Positions 46,562 to 58,560 of a DNA stretch of 64,000 nucleotides are shown piece after piece. Location: assembly GCF_001638985.1 (NCBI RefSeq), contig NW_017265160.1, forward strand, positions 545,378 through 609,377, in the 5' to 3' direction. The translations under genes and the position numbers were made by a program. Source of the stretch: Phycomyces blakesleeanus NRRL 1555(-). Lineage: Eukaryota; Mucoromycota; Mucoromycetes; Mucorales; Phycomycetaceae. Position 1 is the first letter of the stretch. Each line of letters starts with the position of its first letter. The notes beneath the pieces are model-generated. The model saw only the letters and a list, made by a program, of their open reading frames with translations, was not told where the DNA came from and did not search any database.

Positions 46562-47659
46562 TATATGAAGCTTACCAGCAAGAGCACAGAGCTCAAAACT
46601 CCACCACTCGGTACAGACCATCAGAATTCCAGGGATAGCCAACTTGAGGAAGGACCACCAACCCTCGAGGCTTTCTCGGGACCATCCTCCCCATGCCTCT
46701 GATCCAGCCACAAACCGGATGTAGAGCAGCAACAGACCCAACATAATCCAATAGCTCAGACTAGTTGCGAGCGGTGCGCCAATAAAACCAAGGCCGAGAG
46801 GATAGACCATCATGTAATTCAATCCAAGATTGATTGGGGATGCTACCATAAGCACATAGGTAGATGCCCTCATAATTCCCTGTGCCTGCAGGTATTTCTT
46901 TGTTGCTTCGAATGTGATGTATGCTGGTGCGCCTATGAGAAGGTATCTCAAGAATTGGCCTATTTTGTGTTGTTTTGTGCATAGGAATAATGATGGTTAT
47001 TAGTATTAGTATTGATATATATATATATTTCTCAGTCTCTCCCTTCTTCTTCTTTTTTTTTTACCTGCGCGAAAAGCAATGTCAGGCTCTTGATTTAAAG
47101 ACAGAAGAATGCCTGTTGCATTCCACCAGATTATTCCAATAGGAATAAACATGATTGCCAGAATCATCAATGCTCTCTGGAGATGTATTCCCAAGAGTGT
47201 CTTGTCATGGGCACCGGTCCATGCTTGGGAGCACAGTGTATCGAGAGCTGTGGTTGTTCCAAAAGCGATGCTCCATGCACTCACACTTGCAAACATACTT
47301 CCAAGAGCTGCGGCACCTAACTCAGTCGGTCCCTGGTACACATATACACACAGACACACATACGCGTAAAGAGATTAGATTTGTACTCCCATATAGAAAA
47401 CAATAAAGAAAACATAAAACGAGTCCATTGAACTTACGAGATGTCCCAGAGTAAAGATACTGGCCATTTGGAATGAATTTTGGAGAAGGTATGTACCAAT
47501 GATAGGTAGACTGTTTACTATTAACCAGGTGAACTCCTTTCGCCAAGTGGTCTCTTCATGGTCGACTGTCTTTGGTGACAGTAGAGGCGTCTCCTCGGTA
47601 AGTCTGGTAGAGATTGAAGACGTTATTGATACTGTGTCAGACTGTCTTGGACTAGGCAT
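45880..47659 (-). CDS. MATE family multidrug/toxin extrusion transporter
   Basis: Membrane antiporter that exports organic compounds in exchange for protons or Na+. Four minus-strand exons, 47659-47438, 47332-47065, 46959-46576 and 46496-45880, give 496 residues with about 12 hydrophobic segments. Family features are LIVNSLPIIGTYLLQNSFQM in helix 1, GHLGPTELGAAALGSM, the signature GTTTALDTLCSQAWTGAHD, and in the second half TIPFGIAIAASNRVGNSLGE, followed by DGLAGVCGGAIRGLGRQK. Both MatE repeats are complete. The cytosolic N-tail is Ser/Thr-rich (residues 1-35) and the C-tail is acidic. Related yeast proteins are Erc1 and SPCC4B3.13-like; the substrate cannot be read from sequence. Confidence 0.93.
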
Positions 47660-48109
47660 GTCAAGGAGGGAAAGAGGAGGAAAGAAATAAGGAGAACAGA
47701 CGAAGGATTGAAAATTTATGGCTCCTACAACTAAAAAAAAAAAAAAAAAGTGAGGTGGGTGACACTGACGCCTATCATGGACTCCGAGAACTGGAGGTTA
47801 AATGATCTGAGCCTATTCTTTTTGCGGAGTCCTTAAGTGTAAGAAGAAGATATATATATACATATATATATAAAGTTCCCCTTTTGAAGATTACATTATT
47901 TTTATGATATAAAATGATCTTTGCAAGTATTAAAGGTTTGTGTTCTTTGTATGAAAGATTGGTTTATAGATTGGAAGCAAAGAAATGTAAAGGATTTAAC
48001 AAAGTACATCTATATTTTTCTGTCAGATCCAATTGACCATTATTTATTACAAAGCCTTTAAAGGCTGTACAACCTGTAGAGAATAAAAAGAAAACGAGCA
48101 TTAATGTGG
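47660..48109. other. Upstream region of the MATE gene
   Basis: Probable promoter and leader, with an A-run near 47734-47749 and a TA microsatellite near 47852-47872. No open frame of note. Confidence 0.5.
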
Positions 48110-48870
48110 TCCTTGTAGGGATAGTACCCAGGTTGAGATGGGCAATACGGTTTCAAGACTTGATTTGGATACAGTAGTCCTCATGTCTGCTAAAGAACCA
48201 ATGACGTCAAGGGATTGTCTTTTTTTAAAATAAAATAAATAAATTATCATGCTAGCTATGTTTGTCAGAATTAAATTTCTGGTAGTAGTGATAAAAACAT
48301 AGCAAAGTAAGATATTAAAATTTAATAGGCTTGATCCAGAACTGCACTGGTCTGAAAAGATATAATATATAGCTGCCTTCTTGGTGTGGTATAAATGAAA
48401 AGATTCTCAGGCTTGTTTATAGTCTCGAATATTTTTTTATGTATATATTTAATCAATATATAAAGGCAAGTCACTAAATTAAGATGTGATTTTATAGGAG
48501 ACTGAATTGTCTGTGGATATAAATTCTGAAATACCACACAGACCACTTGAGGTTGCTCCAAATATATATATATATATATATATGTATAAAAGATCAACAG
48601 AGATAGGGTTCAACTGTGGTGAGACCAGAAAGAAAGTGATCTTCGTCAGTAAGATTATTCAAATAAAGCCTGTTTAGCTAGAATAAATCAAGCAACTTTC
48701 CGTATTCGTTACTACAAGCAATATTTACAATTCATTTACAGTTTTACCGATACCTGTAAGAAGTGAAAAGAGATCAAAATGGAAATCGATCTTCTTGTTC
48801 TTATACATTGGAAATAGCGCTGGAATATGAGTAAGAGTGTAAATTGCCTTCTCCGAACAAAGCTGCCATT
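48110..48870 (-). pseudogene. Decayed multi-exon gene, family unknown
   Basis: Several coding-like minus-strand runs lie in order. 48866-48729 reads QLCSEKAIYTLTHIPALFPM and FHFDLFSLLTGIGKTVNEL to a TAA. About 48705-48600 reads YGKLLDLF, a TAG, then LNRLYLNNLTDEDHFLSGLT. 48530-48322 reads QTIQSPIKSHLNLVTCLYIL, then KYIHKKIFETINKPENLFIY and RRQLYIISFQTSAVLDQAY, with a stop. About 48220-48113 reads DVIGSLADMRTTVSKSSLET. Internal stops and missing joins suggest a pseudogene. No domain is recognised. Confidence 0.4.
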
Positions 48871-51064
48871 ATTTCATATATTTATTTATAATTTCACAAG
48901 TAATACAAAGTAGAAATCCTCCTCTATCCCTCCCACTGCCACTGCCACTGCCACTGCCACTGCCACTGCCACTCCTACTCCTACTCCTACTCCTACGCTC
49001 TTACTCCTACGCTCTTACTCCTACTTCTCATATCATCTCATATCATCCTTCTTATTGACAATACCAAATAAAAGGTCTTTATAGTCCAAACCAATAAACA
49101 TGTGTCTCTTTTAAAGTAATCAACATAAGGTTCATTTAAATTGTACTTTGAGATATACTTCATGACTTTATTTGTTTCTTTTTATGACTGTTTATTGGAT
49201 AACAAATATCATTCTATACATCATTTACAAAACACATGCATCTATATTATATAAGCACGCCAAACACAAAAATATATGGATAGATAAAAAAAGATTAGTA
49301 TTAAAGTAATGATAATATGGTTTATCTACACACCTGATCTATCAAACAAATAGCCAAATAGTCAAGTATCTACCCAACTGCATGGTGAACAGCGATATCG
49401 ACAGCGACACCAACAGCGACATCGACATGTTGTTTTATGTGTTACGATCACGAAATATGGCACGTGCTACAGCGGAAACCCGCCAAATTATAGTTTTTCT
49501 TTTCCTCTCAACCTAGTTTCTGGATTTGTTTAAATACCTGGTCTGGTTTACTTTCACTCGTGTATATATATATGTGTGTGTGTGTTTGTGTATGTATATG
49601 GGTATGGGTGCTCTTGCGTTTCTACTAGGTATAGAATGAATACGAAAGTCAAGACAGAAACAGAAATACCTGCTGCTTTATTTTAATCATCAATTATGTT
49701 TAATAATTTATTTATTTATTCATACATACATACATATATACATACATACATGGATAGGATGTATGAACTGATGTAGGAGCCTCAAGTTTGAATATAATCC
49801 CTGAGTTACAGCGCACAGTGTACACCCTACACCTTGTACCCTACAGCGCACAGCGTACAGCGTACAGCGTACAAAGGAGTAGGAAATAAAAGGGAAACAA
49901 GAATTAGTGAAACAATTGATTAGTTTGATATTAAGATGGCGTTCATTATATTTATATTTATATTAACTAAGACTTTGTAGAGCCTGGTGTTAATATTATA
50001 GTCAAATTCTCATCAGTAATCACAAAAATAAAAATAAAAATAAAAATAAAAATAAAAAACCCCAACATACAAGATTTTAACCTATAAAAAATAATTGGGT
50101 AAATTCATTTTTTGTTAGAGATCAGTGCAACCTTAAACCCGCCACCGTGCATTTAGTTCTTCCTTCACCCACCCTACCCAACTCGTTTCAGCAACTACAG
50201 TCAAAGAAAGTATCAAAGTCCCAAGTCATTGTGCTCCAAACTCACATACACTGCAAATAGTTTAACTCACAAAGTAATAGTAAATCTTTGACAGTATAGA
50301 GTATAATTCACTGAAAATTTCAAGCAGTTACATAACATAACAGAAACGCTAAGCCGAAATTTTGCTTCATTGGCATAAGCTCAATCAAATTAATTAGTGA
50401 ACCTTCTCAAATCTTTAATGAATTTATACAACAATGTTTTTAAGCTTTTATGCCCTGAACTTTATTGAAAAGTTCAATCGTCTTCTTACAGTAGATGGAG
50501 ATACGATCATGTCATCAGAACATGTATTTTAATATCTCAGACGTTCTTATAAAAGTCTGATCTTTACTATTTGATTCAATTAACGCCATGTTCTCTCTTT
50601 TTTAAAGAAAAATAAAACCTATTTCTTCGTCTTTGCACCAATATCTATGTTTTGTGTCTAAAGTGTAAAAACCAAAAAAAAGCAACCGCAAGAAACTTCC
50701 AGGCTTAAAACGTATGTCTTCAATATGTTGCTCTATATAACCTAGAGTACAACTATTGCCTATGTCAGAATATACTTGTAAAATACGAAATCAATATATA
50801 AGTATAGGACAGACAAAGGTTGAAAGGTGAAGAGGTGTGTCTAAATTGCTCAACTTGCTAATTCGAGTTCTACTTATATATACATATATATTGAACAGGT
50901 AAAATGCCTGTAGAGATTTTTTAAAAAAAACTGTACCCAGCCAATAGCGGCGTTTTGAATGAACTCGCATTTTTTTTGCATTATGTAAATCACCAAATAA
51001 AAAAGAAACAAAATATATGCAAAAAGCCCTTTATTAAAATCAATAGAGGTTATTCAAGCTGTAA
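48871..51064. other. Gene-poor, minisatellite-bearing spacer
   Basis: No intact gene. A CCACTG hexamer run (about 48935-48972) passes into CTACTC and CTCTTA-type units up to about 49022. CAGCG-type runs occur near 49390-49425 and again near 49810-49875 (GTACAGC units). AAAAT/AAATA runs lie at 50027-50060. A short plus-strand coding-like run near 50435-50540 (SFYALNFIEKFNRLLTVDGD) is broken by stops. Confidence 0.5.
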
Positions 51065-51510
51065 TTAGTATTTGTACCAAGAAAATCGAACCCCTATCTT
51101 TCTTCCTACATTGACAATCGACACATCAGCGGTATTCACTTTGGAGTCTACTTTACCCAATCGATATCTCTGTATAATTATGTTAGTTAGAATTTATGTA
51201 AGTGTGAGTGTGAGGGTATGTATTGTTTAATTGTTTAATTGTTCTATCTTGGCAGAAATATAGCTCTATTTGTTCTAGCAAAACGTAAAACTCAAACTTT
51301 GCCTTTGCTAGAAATTAATCTGTGTACCTGAATCTCCAATGCTAGTCTAACAAACTTTGGGCGTCCTATAAAGAAAGATAAAAAACAAATATCCCTGTCA
51401 AATACCTCTACAGCTCCATCGTCCCCTTTAAAGCATCTTGACTCGAATTATTGCTTAGCCTCAAAAACACTCATAAGGAGAACCTCAAAACTTTCCAATC
51501 ATTAAACTCA
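51065..51510 (-). pseudogene. 3' exons of an unrecognised, probably decayed gene
   Basis: The terminal exon 51169-51065 has a good acceptor and reads RYRLGKVDSKVNTADVSIVN, then VGRKIGVRFSWYKY and a stop. The exon before it ends at about 51329 with a GTACAC donor and reads FKGDDGAVEVFDRDICFLSF, then FIGRPKFVRLALEIQ. Farther upstream the frame is interrupted, although a run near 51536-51485 (ESSDRMNWLIYEFNDWKVL) is coding-like. I cannot assign a family. It may be a broken gene or a live one with unresolved 5' exons. Confidence 0.4.
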
Positions 51511-52823
51511 TAAATCAACCAATTCATTCTGTCACTTGACTCATCGTAATACATAATATATATACATCTTTAAATTCAAGTATCCAGATGTTCAGTAATA
51601 ACACAGTCATATCTGATTTGTTGTAAATACCATCAAAGGAAAAAACATGTAATAAATAAGGTCCCAAGATATATATTGATTGTTGGCTTGGTTGTTTGGT
51701 TTTTTTGTCTCAAGAGTATTGAGATATCACTCAAAAAAAATCTCTACAGCCATTTCGATGTACATCTCTGCATACTCATGTACATCTATAGATGAACTTG
51801 TCTATAAAAATATATAGAGTCGTTCTTTATTAGTAACATTATTAAAAACAGTATTTGTATATGCTGTACTCAATATTCTGGAGCTTGTGCCAATTCATAT
51901 ACAGTACAGAAAGCACAGCTCTATAGCATTTTACGATCATATTATTGCAGATCTATTGTCAAAAGACACAGCGAGAAACAATCAATTGAGCCTCTTTCTC
52001 TCTCTCAATTTTTCCCGTATTCGCTTTCTTTATATGATTTGTGTGATAATAACAAAACAGCCCCTGTATTATATACATATGATATATTTTTATTAGTAGT
52101 GTTCAAATAGTACCAGGTTATGTGAATGAGATTTTTTTTTAAAAAAAAAACAATACACTCGTAATTTTCTTTTGTTTTTGCTGTAGAGGTTAAAGTACAC
52201 TAAAGAACCAACGACAGCATAAAATGATTGAAACAGTTATATCTAACTGTGTTTTTTTTTAAAAAAAAACAAAAACAAAATAAATCCTTTGTAACTTATC
52301 AATGTAGCCATAGAAACAAGACAATATTACAAGGCAGAAAAATATAAATAAGAAGAAATAGAAGATACCGAAAAAGTTAATTTCTTCCCTCATGATAGAT
52401 CTCAGGATAATTGATATAGTTGGTATATGTATATGTATATATCTATATCTATATATATATCTATATCTATAGTCGAAGCATAAAAAGTAAAGTATAACGT
52501 TTATGTATGTATTTATATATTGTACTAATGATAATAATAATTATGATTCTGAAAAGTAATAAGAAGAAGAAGAAGAAGAAGAAGAAAAGGTATCATAAGC
52601 AGAGAGTAGTCCTCTTGCCTACCATATATTAATTTCATTGAGAATACAAAAATCAAAAATCAAAATCAAAATCAAAATAAAAAAATAAAAACTGAACTTC
52701 AAGTGAAAAACTGTACTGGAGTTGCCATTTTTGGGTGACCGCTTTGAGGCCCGTCCGTTTTGGATATGGGCAAGGATGACAAGTTCATCCATCCAATTCC
52801 TCCTCTTTTCTTCCAGACAGAAC
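51511..52823. other. Spacer and promoter region of RACK1
   Basis: AT-rich with TA/TCTA runs (52430-52472) and a GAA run (52560-52587). No gene seen. The last 100 bases before the RACK1 ATG are less AT-rich and pyrimidine-rich, as in highly expressed fungal genes. Confidence 0.5.
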
Positions 52824-54390
52824 ATGGATACTCTTACTCTTCGCGGCACCCTTGAAGGTAACGTATCAGGCGGATGGATGATTAATATGGACAGATGGAT
52901 GAATATGGATCAGATTTACTAAGAAATATATCGATGTTTTTTTTTGTTTTTTCTTTACTTTTTTTATGTTTTGTTTTTATTTTCATTACAATTATGATTA
53001 GGTCACGGCAACTGGGGTAAGCATTCATTCAACAGACAACCACTTTAAGGTGTTAAAAGCACCAAAATATAAATATATATGTATATATATACCATAAATT
53101 ATAATATAAAAGAAAGAGGAACTATGATGAATGAATCCTGCTTATACATATTATATAAACAACACACCCCTGGGCAACCCCATTCATACATCTACACCAA
53201 TACCAATGCCCACAACATCACACAACAACTACGCATTACGAAAATTCAAAACAACAACAAGAAGCAAAAAGAAGAAAATTATGATAAAGATAAAGAGAGA
53301 AAAGACGACTTTCCTTACGACAACAAATTTATATACGAATCTTGTTTTCCCGGACTAGTTAATCTAATTTTGTAATGTTGTTGTGTGTGTATGTGTATAG
53401 TCACTGCCATCGCCACTACCTCTGAGGCACCCGACATGGTCTTGTCCGCTTCCCGCGGTAAGTTTATTTAAAATACTTGTTAGCTCATTGTATGAGTTGA
53501 TTAGAACAAAGTCTCATTTATTTATTTATTTTTTTAAAATTTTAGACAAGTCCATCATCGTCTGGCACCTTATCAGAGATGAGTTGAACTACGGTATCCC
53601 CCGTAAGTCTCTCCTCGGTCACTCCCACTTCGTTGAGGACATTGCCATCTCTTCCGATGGTCAGTTCGCCTTGTCCGCTTCCTGGGATAAGACTCTCCGT
53701 CTCTGGGACTTGAACACCGGCACCACCACCCGCCGTTTCGTTGGCCACACCAACGATGTTCTCTCCGTTTCTTTCTCTGCCGATAACCGTCAGATCGTTT
53801 CCGGATCCCGTGACAAGACCATCAAGCTCTGGAACACCCTTGGTGAGTGCAAGTACAACATCACCCAGGATGGTCACTCCGAGTGGGTCTCCTGCGTTCG
53901 CTTCTCTCCCAACCCTGCCAACCCCGTCATTGTTTCCGGTGGCTGGGACAAGATCGTCAAGGTCTGGGATCTCACCAAGTTCAAGTTGAGAACCAACTTC
54001 ATCGGCCACAAGGGTTACGTTAACACTGTCACCGTCTCCCCCGATGGTTCCCTCTGCGCTTCCGCCGGTAAGGACGGTATTGTCATGCTCTGGGATCTTA
54101 ACGAGTCCAAGCACCTTTACACCCTTGAGGCCGGAGATGTTGTCAACGCCTTGACCTTCTCCCCCAACCGTTACTGGTTGTGCGCTGCCACTGCCTCCTC
54201 CATCAAGATCTGGGATCTCGAATCCAAGTCCCTTGTTGATGAGCTCCGTCCCGACTTCGCTCAGGTTGGCAAGAGAAAGACTCGCGAACCCGAGTGTCTC
54301 TCCGTCGCCTGGTCCGCTGATGGCTCCACCCTCTTCTCTGGCTACACCGATAACCTCATCCGTGTCTGGCAAGTCTCCCGCACTCTCTAA
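52824..54390 (+). CDS. RACK1: RACK1/Asc1/Cpc2, 40S ribosome-associated WD40 protein
   Basis: Seven-bladed WD40 propeller that sits on the small ribosomal subunit head and scaffolds translation and kinase signalling. Exons 52824-52857, 53002-53016 (15 nt), 53401-53457 and 53546-54390 give 316 residues, the family length. It begins [20 protein letters not shown], and the WD repeats follow with canonical GH...WD dipeptides: [78 protein letters not shown] and a last blade ending [10 protein letters not shown]. Codon use is strikingly biased to C-ending codons (ATC, GCC, CTC, AAG) compared with its neighbours, as expected for a very highly expressed gene. Introns cluster at the 5' end. Confidence 0.96.
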
Positions 54391-54855
54391 AGAATTAAGA
54401 AGACAGACATGCCTTTCTTTTCCTCCTTCTTTTTTTTTAAGGGCCTAGTGCAAAAATAAAATAAATAAAGTGTTTTGTATTTGATTTGACGAATTGAATT
54501 GAATTGAAATATTACATGAAGAAGTTTTATAGCAATTATCTATAATCTGTTGTGTATAATAAATGTTATAAATTTTATATACTTGATTCTTTTAAAAGGT
54601 ATATATATATATGTGAGTAAGTGAAATGAGTAGACCTAGCCAAGGGGAAGGGGAGGGGTAGGTTGTGAAGTGAATTATTAAAAAATATATATACAATATA
54701 CACAAAACTGGCTTTATATATTTAATAGTACCATTCTTCTCTTGCTTTTTTTTAATATATAGTTCGAGGGGTTAAAAGTCTTTCTATACTTTTTATATAT
54801 ATATATACATATATGTATGTATGTATGTATGTATGTATATATTTTAAATTAAAAA
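54391..54855. other. Convergent intergenic region
   Basis: 465 bases between the RACK1 and HIS1 stop codons, with TA and GTAT microsatellites (54800-54842). No open frame of note. Confidence 0.5.
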
Positions 54856-55984
54856 TTAAACGCGACAGTTTGTAAAAGCCATGACCATAATATCGGTGGC
54901 TCCAATCTCTGTCAATCGGTCCATAATCTCTCCCTTTTCCTTGCGAAGAATCATTGCTGAGACTGCAACCCATCCCTCATGCGAGTCCAGGGTGGATACA
55001 GTGGGAGCTTGTCTACCAGGTGTAATAAACTTGGCCTTCTCGAGGTTCTTACGCTCGACATTGTAGGTGCAAAGTACATATCTCTGGGCTGCAATTACAC
55101 CACGTACGCGTGTTGCAATCTTCTCTACAAGCTCGGGATGCTTGGTGTTCTTGTTAGCCAATAAGACTGACTGAGTTGTGAAAAAGGTGTGGATATCGTG
55201 AAGACCAGCAGCACGCATTGTCTCACCGGATTCTACGCACACAGACACAAGCATAGAGAGAGAGAGCGAACTTTAGTTTTGGCCTGTGATTTTTTCGCGC
55301 TCCAGGAGTTTACTCCATTTGGATCAAATACCACATATTCACTGCACATTATATTGTAAGCCACTTACCAACAAGATCAACTACAAGGCAAAAAAGGGAA
55401 GAAAGAGTACATGAGTTAAAGTTAGATACCCTGATTGGTTAAGAGTACACATCTTTTTTTTTTTGCTTTCGCAACTTACTAATTCCATCGGCTAAACCAA
55501 GAGCACAGGCGGCTTCGACGGATCCAGACACGTAGCTGATGGTTGTTTTCTTTTTTGTGGCCTGATCAAGGGGGCTAAATACAGTGCGAGCATAGGCGTC
55601 AAAGCTGGTAACGATACGCTTTCCGACCAGGTCGTCGAGAGTGGTGAGGCCGCTCTTGACAGGTACTTGGAGGCACACACGACACTTGCCAAAGCCAAGT
55701 TCAACAATCTCGTCGACCTTACCCTCGCACTCACCCTCTACAACCATGTCCTGACCAGTGATACCCAAATCGACATTACCCTCGGCTACGTATTTTGGGA
55801 TGTCTGCGGCAGGCAAGAATACCAGGGCAACAGGCAGATTTGTACTCAAGGCAATGTCCTGACGACTGTTGCGACGGAAATGGACGTCAGAGCCCTTGAG
55901 AAGTTCGAGACATTGTTCATAAAGACGGCCCTTCTTGGGAACGGCAAACAAAAGGCGGTTATCAAGATCACTGGCAAATTCCAT
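54856..55984 (-). CDS. HIS1: ATP phosphoribosyltransferase, first step of histidine synthesis
   Basis: Condenses ATP and PRPP to phosphoribosyl-ATP and is feedback-inhibited by histidine. Minus-strand exons 55984-55480, 55380-55369 and 55232-54856 give 297 residues, the same length as yeast His1. Landmarks are LLFAVPKKGRLYEQCLELL, DIALSTNLPVALVFLPAADI, GNVDLGITGQDMVVE, the PRPP-site-like YVSGSVEAACALGLADGIID, and LVESGETMRAAGLHDI. The C-terminal regulatory HisG_C domain covers roughly residues 205-297 (TVSTLDSHEGWVAVSAMI). Exon 2 is only 12 nt; without it the conserved ADGI-IDLV-ESGETM continuity is lost, so the micro-exon is well supported. The gene converges on RACK1. Confidence 0.95.
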
Positions 55985-57207
55985 TGTATATATATATATA
56001 TTTCTTTCGTTCCTTCGTTCCTTTCTCTCGTTATATATATGTATATGTATATTATATACTGTATTATATAATATGATACCTCTTCCTTTCGGTTTTATTT
56101 ATTAGAAGAAGAAGAAGAAAAAACAAGCAAATTAATGGCATTTGAGATTTAAATATTTTTATTTTTATTTATTTTTATTTTCATAAAAAAAATAAAAATC
56201 ACTATCGCTTGATCAAAGCGGAGATGTTTTAATTGACGTGCTTTGCCTTTTATTGGAAGCTCAAAGAACACACCGAAAATCTGCTTTATATAAATATGGA
56301 AATTGTATGTCACTGAGCCTAAAATAATAGGTTTTTATCTATAAAAGTCAGTTTTGAGCTAAATGTTACTTCTTTTCTCAGAAATATTTAAATAGAAATA
56401 AATTGGAGTGGTTGGTACTTTAAAAATCGAATCTCATTTACTTCTTGAGAAATAGCCAATAGAAATACTTAATAGGACAGACTGAAATTAAAAAGCAATT
56501 AGAAAAACACCAGTAGTAAAGTCTAGGTTTGTATAGGGAAACCTTACGGACAGACTGTCAGAACAGCCTGAAAGTATACAACATTAGTCATAATTAGTAT
56601 TATATAGTTACACGCAATCTTACGGGAACGACGTTTCCTGGTGGGGCACGACATTTATATCTAACCGGACTAATCAATTGTGACTACATGTCCCAGGTCC
56701 TGTGTCTTTCTCTAATCCTTCAGGGCAAAATGGTGTGCCCAGAAAAAACACATTACACATTTTGTGATGTAATCCGGTTGAATGTTTTACTATTTATTGG
56801 TCTTCTTACGCGTATCATGTCTTTCTCTTTCTTTCACCTACTTATATTCCCAGAGTCTGACAGTACCAGCTGGTAGGTAACCCCCCATACACTCGTTCTT
56901 TGCAAAGCACAAAAGAAAATCTACGAATATTTTTTATCCTGGCTGGTATTAATTATTGTGAGAAGAATGGATCCTTACGGACCAGATATAGTTATTCTAT
57001 GCCAGCAAAAATGTCACGATTTGTGGTCCAGTAGAATCAAGATGTCGCCCCCCACCACGAAATGTCGTCTCCCTAAAATTAGCGTCCAGGCTGTCCATAA
57101 GGTTCCCCTTTTTTAAGCAAATATGACAAGAAAAATCGTTCGAAAATAACAATAAAAATTCCACTTCTTTTACCACGAATTTCTTTTCTGTTGTTTTTTT
57201 AGCAATA
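55985..57207. other. Spacer upstream of HIS1
   Basis: HIS1 promoter, then AT-rich DNA without an intact gene. TTTA/TTTTTA runs lie at 56155-56185. A 28-base stretch at about 57110-57137 recurs in reverse complement at about 63595-63622. Confidence 0.45.
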
Positions 57208-58560
57208 ATGACCACAATAACAGAATCTCTAGGAACACATCTTATGGTTTACTTAACATACGTCTGCCACAAATGCACATCACCCCCTAAGGTATTCAAG
57301 ACACCTTTCAACTTGCGACGCCATTTGACGAGTCCTGCCCATATCGAAGCGCTACTATCGCAATATGTAAGGAGAATCTATACCTTTGTAACTGGCGAAA
57401 CAAATGTAGTCGTTGTTGGAGATACTGCAAACGAAGCAGTCCGAAATTATGGTTGTCCTAGCTGTTGGCTCATCCACTCTGATTTGAATTGAATGTCAAA
57501 TCACATTGCAAATTCTCACAAGCCCATCAACAAAAATGACACAGCCGTCTCAACGAAAAAAGACGTTCAATTTTCACCCAGCGACTGTCAAGCCTGCGTC
57601 CAAGCTTGTTAAAATAACGGGCGAGATTGTTTCAGCTCTACAACCTATTTTAACGATTGTCAAAGATGATTTGATTTCAGATCAAACAAATGTTCTGTCG
57701 TTAAAATTGTATCCCACTGCGCATAATCTCATTGTAATCGCATTAAAAGCCCAGCTAGCTGATTTACCTCGATTCCTTTGGACATTTGAGCACAAAAATG
57801 ATTTAGACAAAGATGATACAATCTTTGTAAATATTATTCAATGCGTGCTCGCAGATTTTTACAGAAAATCTCAGCGCAGCCCGCATTATCAATCAAAGTA
57901 CGAACGTACGTTCTGGATAGATAGGGTTGTGCATATATTCCGAGCACTCGGCAATCATAGTCAGCTCTTAGGGTTTCAATGGTGTAAAATTCCAACTGAA
58001 GAACACATGGAGTTTATTCTTGATCCTCATACTTTGAAACGTAACGTTTCAAATAACTTTCATGATGATGTGGGCTATGACGACAGAAACCGCAATCGTC
58101 TGGTAATGGAATGATCAAGCGGGTACAACGACGAGGAAGGTGTAAAGCACTCAAATAACGATGCAATCAAGATTGTACATACCTCCATTGAACTGCTTGA
58201 TTCCGTCATACAAAGACATATTTTTGCATCATTTGCAAATCTTTGTCTCATAAAGTCATTCTGTGTACAATGCAGCTGTATCAACATCACTCTTTCAATA
58301 ACTACTTTGGATCCCGAAAACGATGGTTCCTACATTACCATTCGTGCGATTTGCAGATATTCCAACCAAGTACGATAATCGTGCATCATGGGCTTCCGTT
58401 TTCGAGCTGGTTTAATATCTGTTTACTTTTCTTAGAGAACAAACAACAATACTTGATACTGTCATCAACAAAAACGTCAATTTTATTCATGTCATTGAAA
58501 CGGATTGTGGTTTGAATATTATTCAAATTGTCACGCGAGTGATAGATTTGGTCGGCCGTC
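57208..58560 (+). pseudogene. Broken gene with N-terminal C2H2-like fingers, Mucoromycota-type family
   Basis: Coding sequence that can be followed for about 1.35 kb through several disruptions. Part 1 (57208-57492) has a finger YVCHKCTSPPKVFKTPFNLR then RHLTSPAH, and a second, CPSCWLIHSDLN, whose His part (NHIANSH) lies just beyond an in-frame TGA. Part 2 (from about 57535, shifted frame) runs through PRFLWTFEHKNDLDKDDTIF, YERTFWIDRVVHIFRALGNH and LLGFQWCKIPTEEHMEFILD to a TGA at 58112, then on in the same frame (SSGYNDEEGVKHSNN onward) to about 58350. Part 3, in another frame, reads TKYDNRASWASVFELV. I recall similar multi-copy proteins in Mucoromycota, of unknown function. At least three stops and two frameshifts make it inactive. 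Confidence 0.6.

Noticed and set aside
53017..53400. snoRNA inside the long RACK1 intron
   Set aside because: A C-box-like ATGATGA occurs near 53122, but no D box (CTGA) lies at a suitable distance.
53542..54372. 276-codon minus-strand open frame opposite RACK1
   Set aside because: RACK1 is certain on the plus strand; the antisense frame results from its codon bias.
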